From Rhodocollybia butyracea (Eukaryota; Basidiomycota; Agaricomycetes; Agaricales; Omphalotaceae), in NCBI GenBank assembly GCA_015501585.1, contig JADNRY010000432.1, forward strand, positions 1-49,240: a stretch of 49,240 bases of DNA. The letters are read 5' to 3'. This document shows, piece after piece, positions 40,976-49,240 of this stretch. Positions within the stretch are counted from its first letter, which is position 1. The number at the start of each line of letters is the position of its first letter. Both the position numbers and the translations under genes were made by a program. The notes beneath the pieces were generated by a model. It saw nothing but the letters and a program-made list of their open reading frames with translations, was not told the DNA's origin and did no database searches.

Positions 40976-42719
40976 TCCCCGCATGCCTTCTGATGCTACA
41001 CCTGCTAAGACTCGCTCTCGTGCGAGAGCAGAAGTCCAGCCACAGATTGATGAGGATATTCCTCCGCATGTTGAGCTTGATATGGATGATAGCGGGGATG
41101 AGGGGGAGATGCCCGAACTGGCTCATATCTTGAGTGGTGAAATTCCATTCAATGTTTCGCAGGCTCTCAACTCTCCCGATCATGCAGAGTGGGAAGCCGC
41201 TTGTCATTACGAGCTTAACCAGCTCTTGGAGACTGGGACTTACTCTCTCGTTCCACCACCTCCTGACCGTAAGGCCATTGGTACACGCTGGGTCTTCGCT
41301 ATCAAGCGCAATGCCGACACTCAGGCCATTGAGGTCTACCGAGCTCGACTTGTAGCTCAGGGTTTTACCCAAATTCCGGGTATTGACTTTGTCGATATCC
41401 ACGCTCCGACTGCTCGTATTGAATCCATTCGTGGTATTGCAACCGTAGCGGCCATCCAGGATTGGGAAATTCATGTCATTGATGTGAAATCTGCTTATCT
41501 TAATAGCACCATCCCTGATGACCAGCCAACGTATGTGAAGCAACCGCCCGGATTTGCAGTCAGAGGAAAGGATTCGTGGGTTTGGAAGCTTAACAAGGCA
41601 CTCTATGGACTTAAGCAGTCTGGTTTTCTCTGGTATGAGAAACTAAAAAGTGTTTTAGTTGAACTTGGCTTTCAGGTTTGCATTTCCGATCCTTGTGTCT
41701 TCTTTCGTCGTTCTTCCGATGGAATAATCATCATTGCAACTCACGTCGATGATCTAGCTCTCTTTGGTTCCTCCATTCTACAGATTATTCAATTCAAGGA
41801 TGAGTTCCGTACTCATTTTGATATCTCGGATAAGGGGGAGATCTCTCAATTTTTGGGTATGACTGTTACTCGTGATAGATCTGCTCGAACCATTTCCTTT
41901 TCCCAACGTTCCTACATCTTGTCTCTCATTTCCCGTTTCCGACTCGATGATGCTCACCCCGTTGGAACACCCATGGAAAAGACGGTATTGTCCAAAGCTG
42001 ATTGTCCTTCTGATGATTCTCCTGAACAGAGAGAGATGCGCTTGGTGCCCTACGCTGAAGGTGTTGGTTCTCTCATGCACGCCTCCACTCGAACGCGCCC
42101 GGACATCACTCGCAGCACCCAACAAGTAGCGCAGTTCATGCATAATCCCGGTCATATCCACTGGAAAGCAGTGAAACGGATTATTCGCTATTTGAAGGGG
42201 ACTGTTGACTTCGTCCTCGTCCTTGGTGGCAAGTCACTCCTTTTCTTTGCCTATACCGACTCCAACTTTGTTGATCACCTTGAACATGGTCGTTCGGTGT
42301 CTGGCGCCGCCCTCACTTTCGGTACAGGTTGTTTTTCCTGGTATACAAGGAAACAGACTGCTGTTGCGACTTCCACCAGTGAAGCTGAATATTATGCAGC
42401 TGGATCTTGTGGTAGGGAAGTTGTTTGGTTCCGCTCCCTTCTCCAGGAACTCGACTTCAATCAACCTGAACCAACTCAGATGTTTGTTGATTCATCTTCG
42501 GCTTTGAAGAACATTAATTCCGACCAAGTCACTAATGCAAACAAACATATCAAAATTCACCACCACTGGATTCGTGAAGCGGTTCATTGCGGTGATATTC
42601 AGACAGCTGTTGTTGCTTCTAGGGATAATGTCGCCGACATATTCACCAAAGCTCTTGATGGTGAAACTCATCGACAGGCAACTCGACTACTGGGACTTGT
42701 CCCAATGCATTCTCGTTGA
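40941..42719 (+). CDS. Copia 2 reverse transcriptase-RNase H (continues gag-pol after +1 frameshift)
   Basis: The pol frame is open from at least 40941 (SATPPPRAPRPNP) and ends at 42719. The first Met is at 40983. RT motifs include AIGTRWVFAIKRN, VIDVKSAYLNS, LYGLKQSGFLWY and the active site THVDDLALF near 41743. RNase H follows with YTDSNFVDH, TSTSEAEYYAAGSCGREVVW and VADIFTKAL. All expected catalytic aspartates are present. In Copia elements gag-pol is usually one frame, so the one-base change at about 40940, inside a Pro-rich linker, is probably a recent inactivating mutation or an assembly error. A programmed frameshift is less likely. Confidence 0.92.
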   Translation, partial: SATPPPRAPRPNPRMPSDATPAKTRSRARAEVQPQIDEDIPPHVELDMDDSGDEGEMPELAHILSGEIPFNVSQALNSPDHAEWEAACHYELNQLLETGTYSLVPPPPDRKAIGTRWVFAIKRNADTQAIEVYRARLVAQGFTQIPGIDFVDIHAPTARIESIRGIATVAAIQDWEIHVIDVKSAYLNSTIPDDQPTYVKQPPGFAVRGKDSWVWKLNKALYGLKQSGFLWYEKLKSVLVELGFQVCISDPCVFFRRSSDGIIIIATHVDDLALFGSSILQIIQFKDEFRTHFDISDKGEISQFLGMTVTRDRSARTISFSQRSYILSLISRFRLDDAHPVGTPMEKTVLSKADCPSDDSPEQREMRLVPYAEGVGSLMHASTRTRPDITRSTQQVAQFMHNPGHIHWKAVKRIIRYLKGTVDFVLVLGGKSLLFFAYTDSNFVDHLEHGRSVSGAALTFGTGCFSWYTRKQTAVATSTSEAEYYAAGSCGREVVWFRSLLQELDFNQPEPTQMFVDSSSALKNINSDQVTNANKHIKIHHHWIREAVHCGDIQTAVVASRDNVADIFTKALDGETHRQATRLLGLVPMHSR

Positions 42720-42725
42720 GGGGAG

Positions 42726-43073
42726 TGTTGGATATTCGGTCCGCGGTATATGGCCGCCGGTATGTACAGCTCCAATACCGAGTAGATATCAGACCCGAGT
42801 TCTTATCACTTGTTTTAACTTTTATTTCACTGATACGGATTTCTACTTATACTGTACGTATCGACGTTCCCTTCTTTTCCTCAGCCTTCATCACTTCTGG
42901 CTGAGGTATGTCTATTATACTTATGCTCTATGTCCATTATGCTCATACTGTACCTATAGCTTAGTTGTACATCGTACTAACGTGTCTCTTAGGTATGGTA
43001 ATATGATTTAGCCTTCATCACTTCTGGCTGAGCTTAGTTGTACATCGTACTAACGTGTCTCTTAGTTCCAACA
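42726..43073 (+). repeat. Copia 2 3' LTR (348 bp)
   Basis: Nearly identical to the 5' LTR, including the intron-like segment at 42906-42959 and the joined A-B copy. Confidence 0.95.
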
Positions 43074-43495
43074 AAAATAAACTCCCCAATATTTTTTTTA
43101 CAACCCACGCATTACCAGCAATGATTTCAACCCTTTAACAGAAGCTTGGAAAAGACATGCCAATTGTGGAAGGACTTGGGAACCCGGGGCAGTAAAATCA
43201 ATGCGGCGGCATCCTGGACCCATTTACGCCACTCTAGTACCATTTGCACCACTTCAGGTCCTATTGCCCTTGTTCCCCATGCATTTTACTCTAAAACACC
43301 CATATTGAGTACACAAACTCGGCAAACACATAGTAGGTTCCAATCACGTGATATTGACTACGTTGGGCATGCACAGACAAGAGTAGAGGTATACCGTCAA
43401 TTTGAGCCATAAATCATGTAATTCCAATCACAGGTTCTAGTGGTGCATAGATTTTGGTAAGAGGAAGGGGTTTGGAGGGAGGCAAGCAGCCTGTA
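43074..43495 (+). repeat. Segmental repeat, copy I (left side cut by Copia 2)
   Basis: Starts AAATAAACTCCCCAATATTT and shares some 420 bp with 45370-45790 and 47583-47990. A TTG-initiated frame of 84-88 codons is preserved in all three, but I judge it a by-product of high identity. Confidence 0.85.
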
Positions 43496-43566
43496 AGCAG
43501 CAAGGTGCCGAGGACACATAGTCGGACTCAAAGTTTGATCTGACTTTGGAATGCTCACCATCACAT

Positions 43567-43760
43567 GATCTTGTTATGACTCATAACCATGCCCTGCCAC
43601 AGTTTTGACTCATGTGATCTGGCTATGACACATAACCATGCCCTGCCACAGTTTGACTCACGTGATCTGGCTATGACACATAACCATGGCCTGCCACAGT
43701 TTTGTCTCACATGATCTGGCTATAAACATACAAGACATGAGAAATTGATCATGCTATACA
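43567..43760 (+). repeat. 49-bp minisatellite, about four units
   Basis: Units begin at 43567, 43616, 43664 and 43713 with GATCTGGCTATGACACATAA and include CATGCCCTGCCACAGTTTTG. Junctions carry CACATGATC or CACGTGATC. A further isolated unit lies near 43947-44000. Confidence 0.85.
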
Positions 43761-44939
43761 GTGATGTCATTACAACCGGGTCTAATTTTCAGGTCCAGCA
43801 CAAACTTCAGTGCGGGCCAGATTCAAACCATGATCTGATAAAATAATAGGAGCTCAAGGACTTCAAGAGCATTGTCAAAATATACCTTCTAGAGGAACCA
43901 GACTACTGGTGCCACACAGTCTTGTAGCACTTGAGTAAAAGGGATTTGATCTTGTTATGACACATAACCATGCCCTGCCACGGTTTTGACTCACGTGATT
44001 ACCACTTGCACAGCATATTAAGAGCCTTTCAAGTCCTAACCGCCAACCCCTCAAACCGGGGCAAATCAAAGTAACACAATATGTTCTAGCAATAGAATTG
44101 CACAATCTGTCAGGCCAAAGCTAATGGGCAGCTATTCTTGCTAAGCTGGTAGAGTGCTCGAGAAGAAGGGGATAACAGAGCAAAAAACTATGACCCTGAG
44201 AATATAAAGGCAATTAACAAGCCAGGACAAAAAACCGCTGGCTAAGTTTACAGGAAAAAGTGTTTGGAAGCTACTCAGGGCCCTTTTGACTACTCTGACC
44301 CAAGCCCAAGCTGTTCTGGTCAGGCCGCTAGCAGTGGCGGAGTTTTTGAGGAGGATTTCCCGGAACCTCTAAAATAATGTAGCCGTGTAGGGAGCCTATT
44401 GCTCCCCGCTGTTAATTCTTGGAGACAAATATGTTTATTGAGGGACCAGAAACCAAGTTGCACCGGCCATTTAATTACAAGGGTCAGGCAGTGCTGAATG
44501 CAGGCTGTTGAATACCAGCAAGTAGTTTTTTTGGGTATTGAGTATAATTCAGGCAATGCCCGTGTCAATATTGCCATTGACCTCACCAAGTATACTACTG
44601 ATAGACTCCTATAGAACTAGGCAAAAACATTCTCTGCAAAGTCCAGCTGCATATGGCCTTGCACAACACAGTATAGATGTGAACATCCTCAGAGGTACTA
44701 AAAAATGTGCATCAGAAAGAACAGCACATGGAGCAGAGCTGTGGGCTGTACCACCCCAAAGCTCCTTGACCTCTGGTACTTCCAATGTCTAGGAGCACAC
44801 CCATATAATTTTTGTGGCCAGTTTGATTGTCAAAGACGCAGCGGTTGTTTGCAAAAAAAAAACCCCTAAAAAACCGAGTATTATAATACTTGGGTCAAGT
44901 ATAATAGTAGGGTTACAATACTCAATCTCGGCAATTTAC
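43761..44939. other. No recognisable gene
   Basis: Contains one extra unit of the 49-bp repeat (about 43947) and otherwise nothing that I can support. Confidence 0.45.
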
Positions 44940-45790
44940 ATGTGTTATTATTCCAGTTCTAGAAACTGCACTGTAAATACCATACATGATTCCGGGTTAA
45001 ATGTGTGGCCAAACACACTATTCAATACAGTCAGCCATGTTAATCTGTCCAATGTCCATGCTGTGGGCATTGCCGCATCTGTACCAACTAACAAGTCTGG
45101 CGCACAAAACTACTGACATCCACACCTGATATTCAGTCACCACTGATGACCATGTATACACGATAGAAAGCCCTGGTTCCTGGCTACCAGATGGCCACAA
45201 AACGAGGGCTACAGCGCAATTATTACACCCTGCGCATACAGTACAAGTTTGGGGATGTTTTTCCATGTAGCAATAAAAGGTGGATCCCCCCCACTAAGGT
45301 CCCACACAGTAACCGGAGTTTATATACATACTAGAGGAAGCCATAACCCTAAAATGAATTTTAAATACAGAATAAACTCCCCAATATTTTTTTTACAACC
45401 CACGCATAACCAGCAATAATTTCAACCCATTAACAGAAGCTTGGAAAAGACTTGCCAGCTGTGGATTGAGTTGGGGGCCCAGGGCTGTAATATTCATGCG
45501 ACGGCATTCTTGACCTATTTACACCACTCTAGTACTATTTTTACTACTTCAGGTCCTATTGCCCTTGTTCCCCATGCATTTTACTCTGAAACACCCATAT
45601 TGAGTACACAAACTCGGCAAACACATAGTAGGCTCCAATCACGTGATATTGACTACTTTGGGCATGCGCGGGCAAGAGTAGAGGTATACCTTTAATTTAA
45701 GCTATAAATCATGTAATTCCAATCACAGGTTCTAGTGGTGCATAGATTTTGGTAAGGATGCTGGGAGGGGGTTTGGAGGGAGGCGCACCA
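44940..45790 (+). repeat. Segmental repeat, copy II
   Basis: An upstream block (44950-45369, from TTATTCCAGTTCTAGAAACT) joins the block shared with copy I (45370-45790). Copy III at 47180-47990 has the same order. Confidence 0.85.
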
Positions 45791-47174
45791 CTCATCGCCG
45801 GGCCCGTATATAGTAGGTGTTGGTCAGCTGATTGGGCTTTTCAATTGCCACACAAGGACAACTGTAAGACAAAGAGAATTGGCAAGGAGAGTCTTCCTCA
45901 ATTGATTGTCTATTCAGTAGCCCAAGGTACATACGCAGGGCTGGAAATAAGTTCTTGCGGGTAAATTACATATCAGCACACAGTAGCCCCCGGTGACATA
46001 TACAGATTGCATGGAACATAGTAGGTACTATAGGTAATTCCCATCACAGGGACTTGGACAATGTACCGGGTCTGTAAATGAGCTGGTCAAAGCACACACT
46101 AAGAATCCAGTTACCTGCTTACCGTGGCACAAGTTTGGTAGTGAGGGCCATAAAACTCCCATTATACATCCCTGTCTCTATTCTGTGGGGAAAGGAATCT
46201 CACAGTCAACTCAGAGTTTGATCTGAGTTTGGAATGCTTTCCCCATGGAGCCTGTGGCGCTTTTTTACGTCCTTGAACCCCCAACTCTAACATTCCGTGC
46301 TACGCACAGGCGCAACCTGCGCTTTTCTAACCTGCAGTGAGCCGCTGGCAGCAACTGCGTTGCTCTTTTATTTCCGTAGATCCCACACACAGAATAAAAA
46401 TGTCTAGCCTGCGGCAAAATTAGAACCGTACCAGTGTTCTTGATATCTCTATTAATTCTTCTGCCCTGCGGTATCCAATTTACTCTCATACAAGTGCAGG
46501 AATGGGAATCTCACAGGATCTAGCAGTATTAAAAGAGTGTATAGGAGGTTGCCGAGCTTGTATCCCATTCTCAATTAGTCCTCCTAAAGAGGGAACAGCA
46601 AGTGCATCACCTCGGCACACAAGTTATTCCCACTCGCTGGGACTAGAAAGATCACCACTTTATCAGGTCAGTTACCCTGCGGCACTGATATATCCTTGAA
46701 CTGCGGCGCAGTGATGTCAGTGACATATCCCCCCATATCATAGACAAAGAGATTGGCAAGGAGAATCTTCTCACCTAGTACCCCCCACCCACATAGAAAA
46801 TAGTTGGTATTATAATCCTTGGGACTCGGACAACTTACAGGGTCTGTAGATAACAGGCAATAAAAATACAGACATCCAACCGAGTTTAAGACAGTATTTA
46901 TTTTACTTGCTGTGCGAAAACCAGCTTGCTACACCTCTAGTAACACTTGGGCCTCACCGCATGCAGTCTGTGAGGACAGGAATCTTACAGTATTAAAAGA
47001 GTGCCCGGGTAGTGCCCCTCAGTCAGTATAAGATAGAACATGTTTCCGAGGCCATGTGTTGTAATCAAAAGACTTCTTCAGGTGTCAGAGAGTGTAGTGA
47101 CATCCTATTATTGATCTGTTGTTGTGTACAACTCACTGGGCCTTGTACAGTCACAAAATCGCAACCTCAGCAAT
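45791..47174. repeat. Diverged internal repeats between segmental copies
   Basis: Short related blocks recur. GACAAAGAGAATTGGCAAGG at about 45869 resembles 46743. ACTTGGACAATGTACCGGGT at about 46052 resembles 46827. GGAATCTCACAG-type blocks occur at about 46194, 46506 and 46980. No gene is supported. Confidence 0.5.
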
Positions 47175-47179
47175 GAACC

Positions 47180-47990
47180 AGAGCTATTATTCCAGTTCTA
47201 GAAACTGCACTGTAAATACCATACATGATTCCGGGTTAACTGTGTGGCCAAACGCACTATTCAATACAGTCAGCCATGTTAATCTGTGCAATGTTCCGCA
47301 CTGTGTGCATCTATACCAACTAACAAGTCCAGCACACATAACTATACTTGATATTCAGTCACCACTGTATGCACAAATAGAAAGCCCTGGTTCCTGGCTA
47401 CCAGATGGCCACAAAACGAGGGCTATAGTGTAATTATTACACCCTGTGCGTACAGTACAAGTTAGGGGATGTTTTTCTGTGTAGCAATAAAAGGTGAATC
47501 CCCCCCACTAAGGTCCCACACAGTAACTGGAGTTTATATACATACCAGAGGAAGCCATAACCCTAACATGAATTTTGAATACAAAATAAACTCCCCACTA
47601 CTTTTTTTACAACCCACGCATTACCAGCAATAATTTCAACCCTTTAACAGAAGCTTGGAAAAGACTTGCCAATTGTGGAAGGACTTGGGAGCCCGGGGCA
47701 GTAAAATCAATGCGGCGGCATCCTGGACCCATTTACGCCACTCTAGTACCATTTGCACCACTTCAGGTCCTATTGCCCTTGTTCCCCATGCATTTTGCTC
47801 TAAAACACCTGTATTGAGTACACAAACTCGGCAAACACATAGTATGACCCAATCACGTGATATTGACTACTTTGGGCATGCACAGACAAGAGTAGAGGTA
47901 TACCGTCAATTTAAGCTATAAATCATGTAATTCCAATCACAGGTTCTAGTGGTGCATAGATTTTGGTAAGAGGAAGGGGTTTGGAGGGAG
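47180..47990 (+). repeat. Segmental repeat, copy III
   Basis: Same block order as copy II, with spacing of about 2.2 kb from copy II to copy III. It ends GGGCCCGTATATAGTAG, directly before the satellite. Confidence 0.85.
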
Positions 47991-48025
47991 GCGCACCACT
48001 CACCGCCGGGCCCGTATATAGTAGG

Positions 48026-48440
48026 CCTAATCCCATTGCGCAAAAGCCTACCCTAAAGAAAGGGATTTGAAAAACCAATGACGCAATGATGTCATTGCAC
48101 TCTTATCTGGTTTCATTTGAATACAAAAGCCTAATCCCACTGCGCAAAAGCCTACCCTAAAGACAGGGATTTTGAAAAACAACAGTGTGATGATGTCATA
48201 TATCTATTTTTACCGGGGCAATCCCATTGCGCAAAAGCCTACCCTAAAGAAAGGGATTTGAAAAACCAATGACGCAATGATGTCATTGCACTCTTATCTG
48301 GTTTCATTTGAATACAAAAGCCGAATCCCACTGCGCAAAAGCCTACCCTAAAGACAGGGATTTGAAAAACAACAGTGTGATGATGTCATATATCTATTTT
48401 TACCGGGGCAATACCATTGCGCAAAAGCCTACCCTAAAGA
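48026..48440 (+). repeat. Two-subunit satellite, about 190-bp period
   Basis: Five subunits each contain TTGCGCAAAAGCCTACCCTA or the CTGCGC variant. They alternate as a (about 104 bp, with CAATGACGCAATGATGTCAT) and b (about 87 bp, with ACAGTGTGATGATGTCATAT). Type a units recur at 48032, 48223 and 48413, giving a 190-191 bp higher-order period. A diverged single unit lies at about 48811-48890. Confidence 0.88.
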
Positions 48441-48516
48441 AGCTATTATTTTTTATTTTACCAGTTCTTCAGTTTGGAAGCATTCACCGCTCTTAGGATC
48501 TATCAGATAGTCATAA

Positions 48517-48651
48517 AGTATTCCTTGGGCAGGAAATACCCATGTCAAGACACTTAATTTTTATGGAGAGCGGTACATTGAAAAAAAGCGCAAGAAATGG
48601 TCACTCAGTGAAATTGAACCCTGGCTGAGCTTGCGGGATGATATTGATTGA
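48517..48651 (+). pseudogene. Unidentified C-terminal protein fragment
   Basis: A 44-codon frame reads IPWAGNTHVKTLNFYGERYI and EIEPWLSLRDDID, then stops. Its composition looks protein-like and it lies just after the satellite, but it has no start codon and no family I recognise. Confidence 0.3.
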
Positions 48652-48689
48652 GAGTAGCATTATTATGGTAACAACAACTCTTGTCATCA

Positions 48690-49090
48690 CAGGCAGGTGA
48701 GCAGTCTCATGGGAACAGGCCACATGACACACGAGTGAGCCATAAACCGGGCATCAGATATGGCTCATCAGATGATGTCATTAACATCGGAACTGAAATT
48801 CAGTTCCGATAGTAAGCCTAATACGGTTGCGCACAAACCTGCCCAAAAGAAAGGGATTTTAAAAACCAATGACGCAATGAGGTCATTGCACAACATCGTC
48901 TCATCACCTGATCTACCGATGAGTCACAAATGGCGCCCCAGGCATGAAATTTGACTCATCAGCTGTCACATGATGCTTGCCCTAACAGAAGAGGTCATGT
49001 GATGTGCAGTGAGTCATAAACCATTCCCCAGGCATGAGATATGGCTCATTACCCATCACGTGATAATTAATTTCATTGTCCAGTGTGCTC
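48690..49090 (+). repeat. Degenerate repeats with TCACATGATG/TCACGTGATA junctions
   Basis: Three units contain GAGTCATAAACC- or GAGTCACAAATGG-type and CAGGCATGAGATATGGCTCA-type blocks (about 48735, 48920 and 49010). They are related in style to the 49-bp minisatellite at 43567. Confidence 0.55.
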
Positions 49091-49164
49091 GAGATTCGCC
49101 CCAAGCTTCGCACTCTCGGCGTAACCCCCACAGAGGATGTTCATGGATCTGTTTCTCAAGGTGC

Positions 49165-49229
49165 GCTCAGATGGGATTCAAACCCGTGAGCTTGCCGAGT
49201 GATAGGTTATACCACTATGCTATCTGAGC
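49165..49229 (-). tRNA. tRNA-like sequence (possible SINE head or decayed tRNA)
   Basis: On the minus strand the sequence starts GCTCAGA and ends TCTGAGC, fully complementary ends. It has a good A box (TAGCATAGTGG, 49212-49222) and B box core (GGGTTTGAATCCC, 49173-49185). Polymerase III promoters of this kind are found in tRNAs and tRNA-derived SINEs. The anticodon arm cannot be folded convincingly and the total length is short, so I favour a tRNA-derived element over a working tRNA. Confidence 0.45.
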
Positions 49230-49240
49230 TTTGTTAAGAT

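Larger units (their letters stand above)
37913..43073 (+). mobile_element. Copia 2: young, nearly intact Ty1/Copia retrotransposon (5161 bp)
   Basis: LTRs 37913-38260 and 42726-43073 are both 348 bp, TG...CA, and differ at one base that I can see (T at 37996, C at 42809). PBS-like GGTTATGGGCCCCGAG follows the 5' LTR, and a GAGGGGAG polypurine tract precedes the 3' LTR. The gag-pol region is complete, with one frame change near 40940. The flanking 5-mers (GTAAG and AAAAT) do not match. The right flank is a copy of a local segmental repeat, while the left flank is not. Confidence 0.95.

Noticed and set aside
40930..40985. Programmed +1 frameshift in Copia 2
   Set aside because: No slippery heptamer or pause signal is visible, and Copia gag-pol is normally a single frame. 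A mutation or assembly error is simpler.
43146..43412. TTG-initiated 88-codon frame repeated in three segmental copies
   Set aside because: Conservation is explained by overall nucleotide identity. There is no ATG start, no motif and no sign of coding-type substitutions.

Overview
The window looks like a transposon-rich stretch of a filamentous basidiomycete genome, probably an Agaricomycete. The host genes that can be modelled have many very short introns (48-61 nt, plus one of 106 nt), and they belong to families typical of mushrooms: a hydrophobin-like secreted protein, an SC15-like secreted protein and a TRI5-type sesquiterpene synthase. Only about 2.5 kb is convincing host gene. Most of the rest is mobile DNA in many states of decay.

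Layout. 0-7 kb: two inverted copies of a 1.45-kb terminal-inverted-repeat element (899-2349 and 5448-6919) flank a hydrophobin-like gene on the minus strand (3193-3800) and two decayed tandem paralogues. 7-12.2 kb: an old, multiply frameshifted Ty1/Copia element (Copia 1). 12.6-13.2 kb: an SH3-protein pseudogene whose SH3 core is missing. 13.2-16.4 kb: a decayed Gypsy-like element whose gag carries a 5'-truncated LINE with a 7-bp target duplication. 17.2-17.6 kb: a possible CACTA terminus. 19-19.7 kb: the SC15-like gene (4 exons). 20-26 kb: gene relics and a hAT relic. 26.8-28.1 kb: the TRI5-like terpene synthase gene (5 exons, one GC-AG intron). 28.2-30.1 kb: an LTR plus gag remnant of a third Copia element, its gag split by a Gypsy LTR. 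30-37.4 kb: non-autonomous hAT-like elements, MITEs and palindromes. 37.9-43.1 kb: a young Copia element (Copia 2), its two LTRs differing at one base, with a single frameshift. 43-49 kb: diverged segmental repeats, a minisatellite, a two-subunit satellite and a tRNA-like sequence.

The most unusual signal is in the LTRs. All three Copia families share one architecture: a hairpin 'exon' A ending exactly at a 5' splice-site-like GT, a 50-57 nt intron-like segment, an 'exon' B, a 12-17 nt linker, then A and B again already joined as if spliced, at the 3' end of the LTR. The hairpin arms covary between families and between copies. I infer that the pre-spliced copy may serve as a landing site for cDNA made from spliced RNA, so that the intron survives retrotransposition. 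This mechanism is a hypothesis; the architecture is read directly from the sequence.
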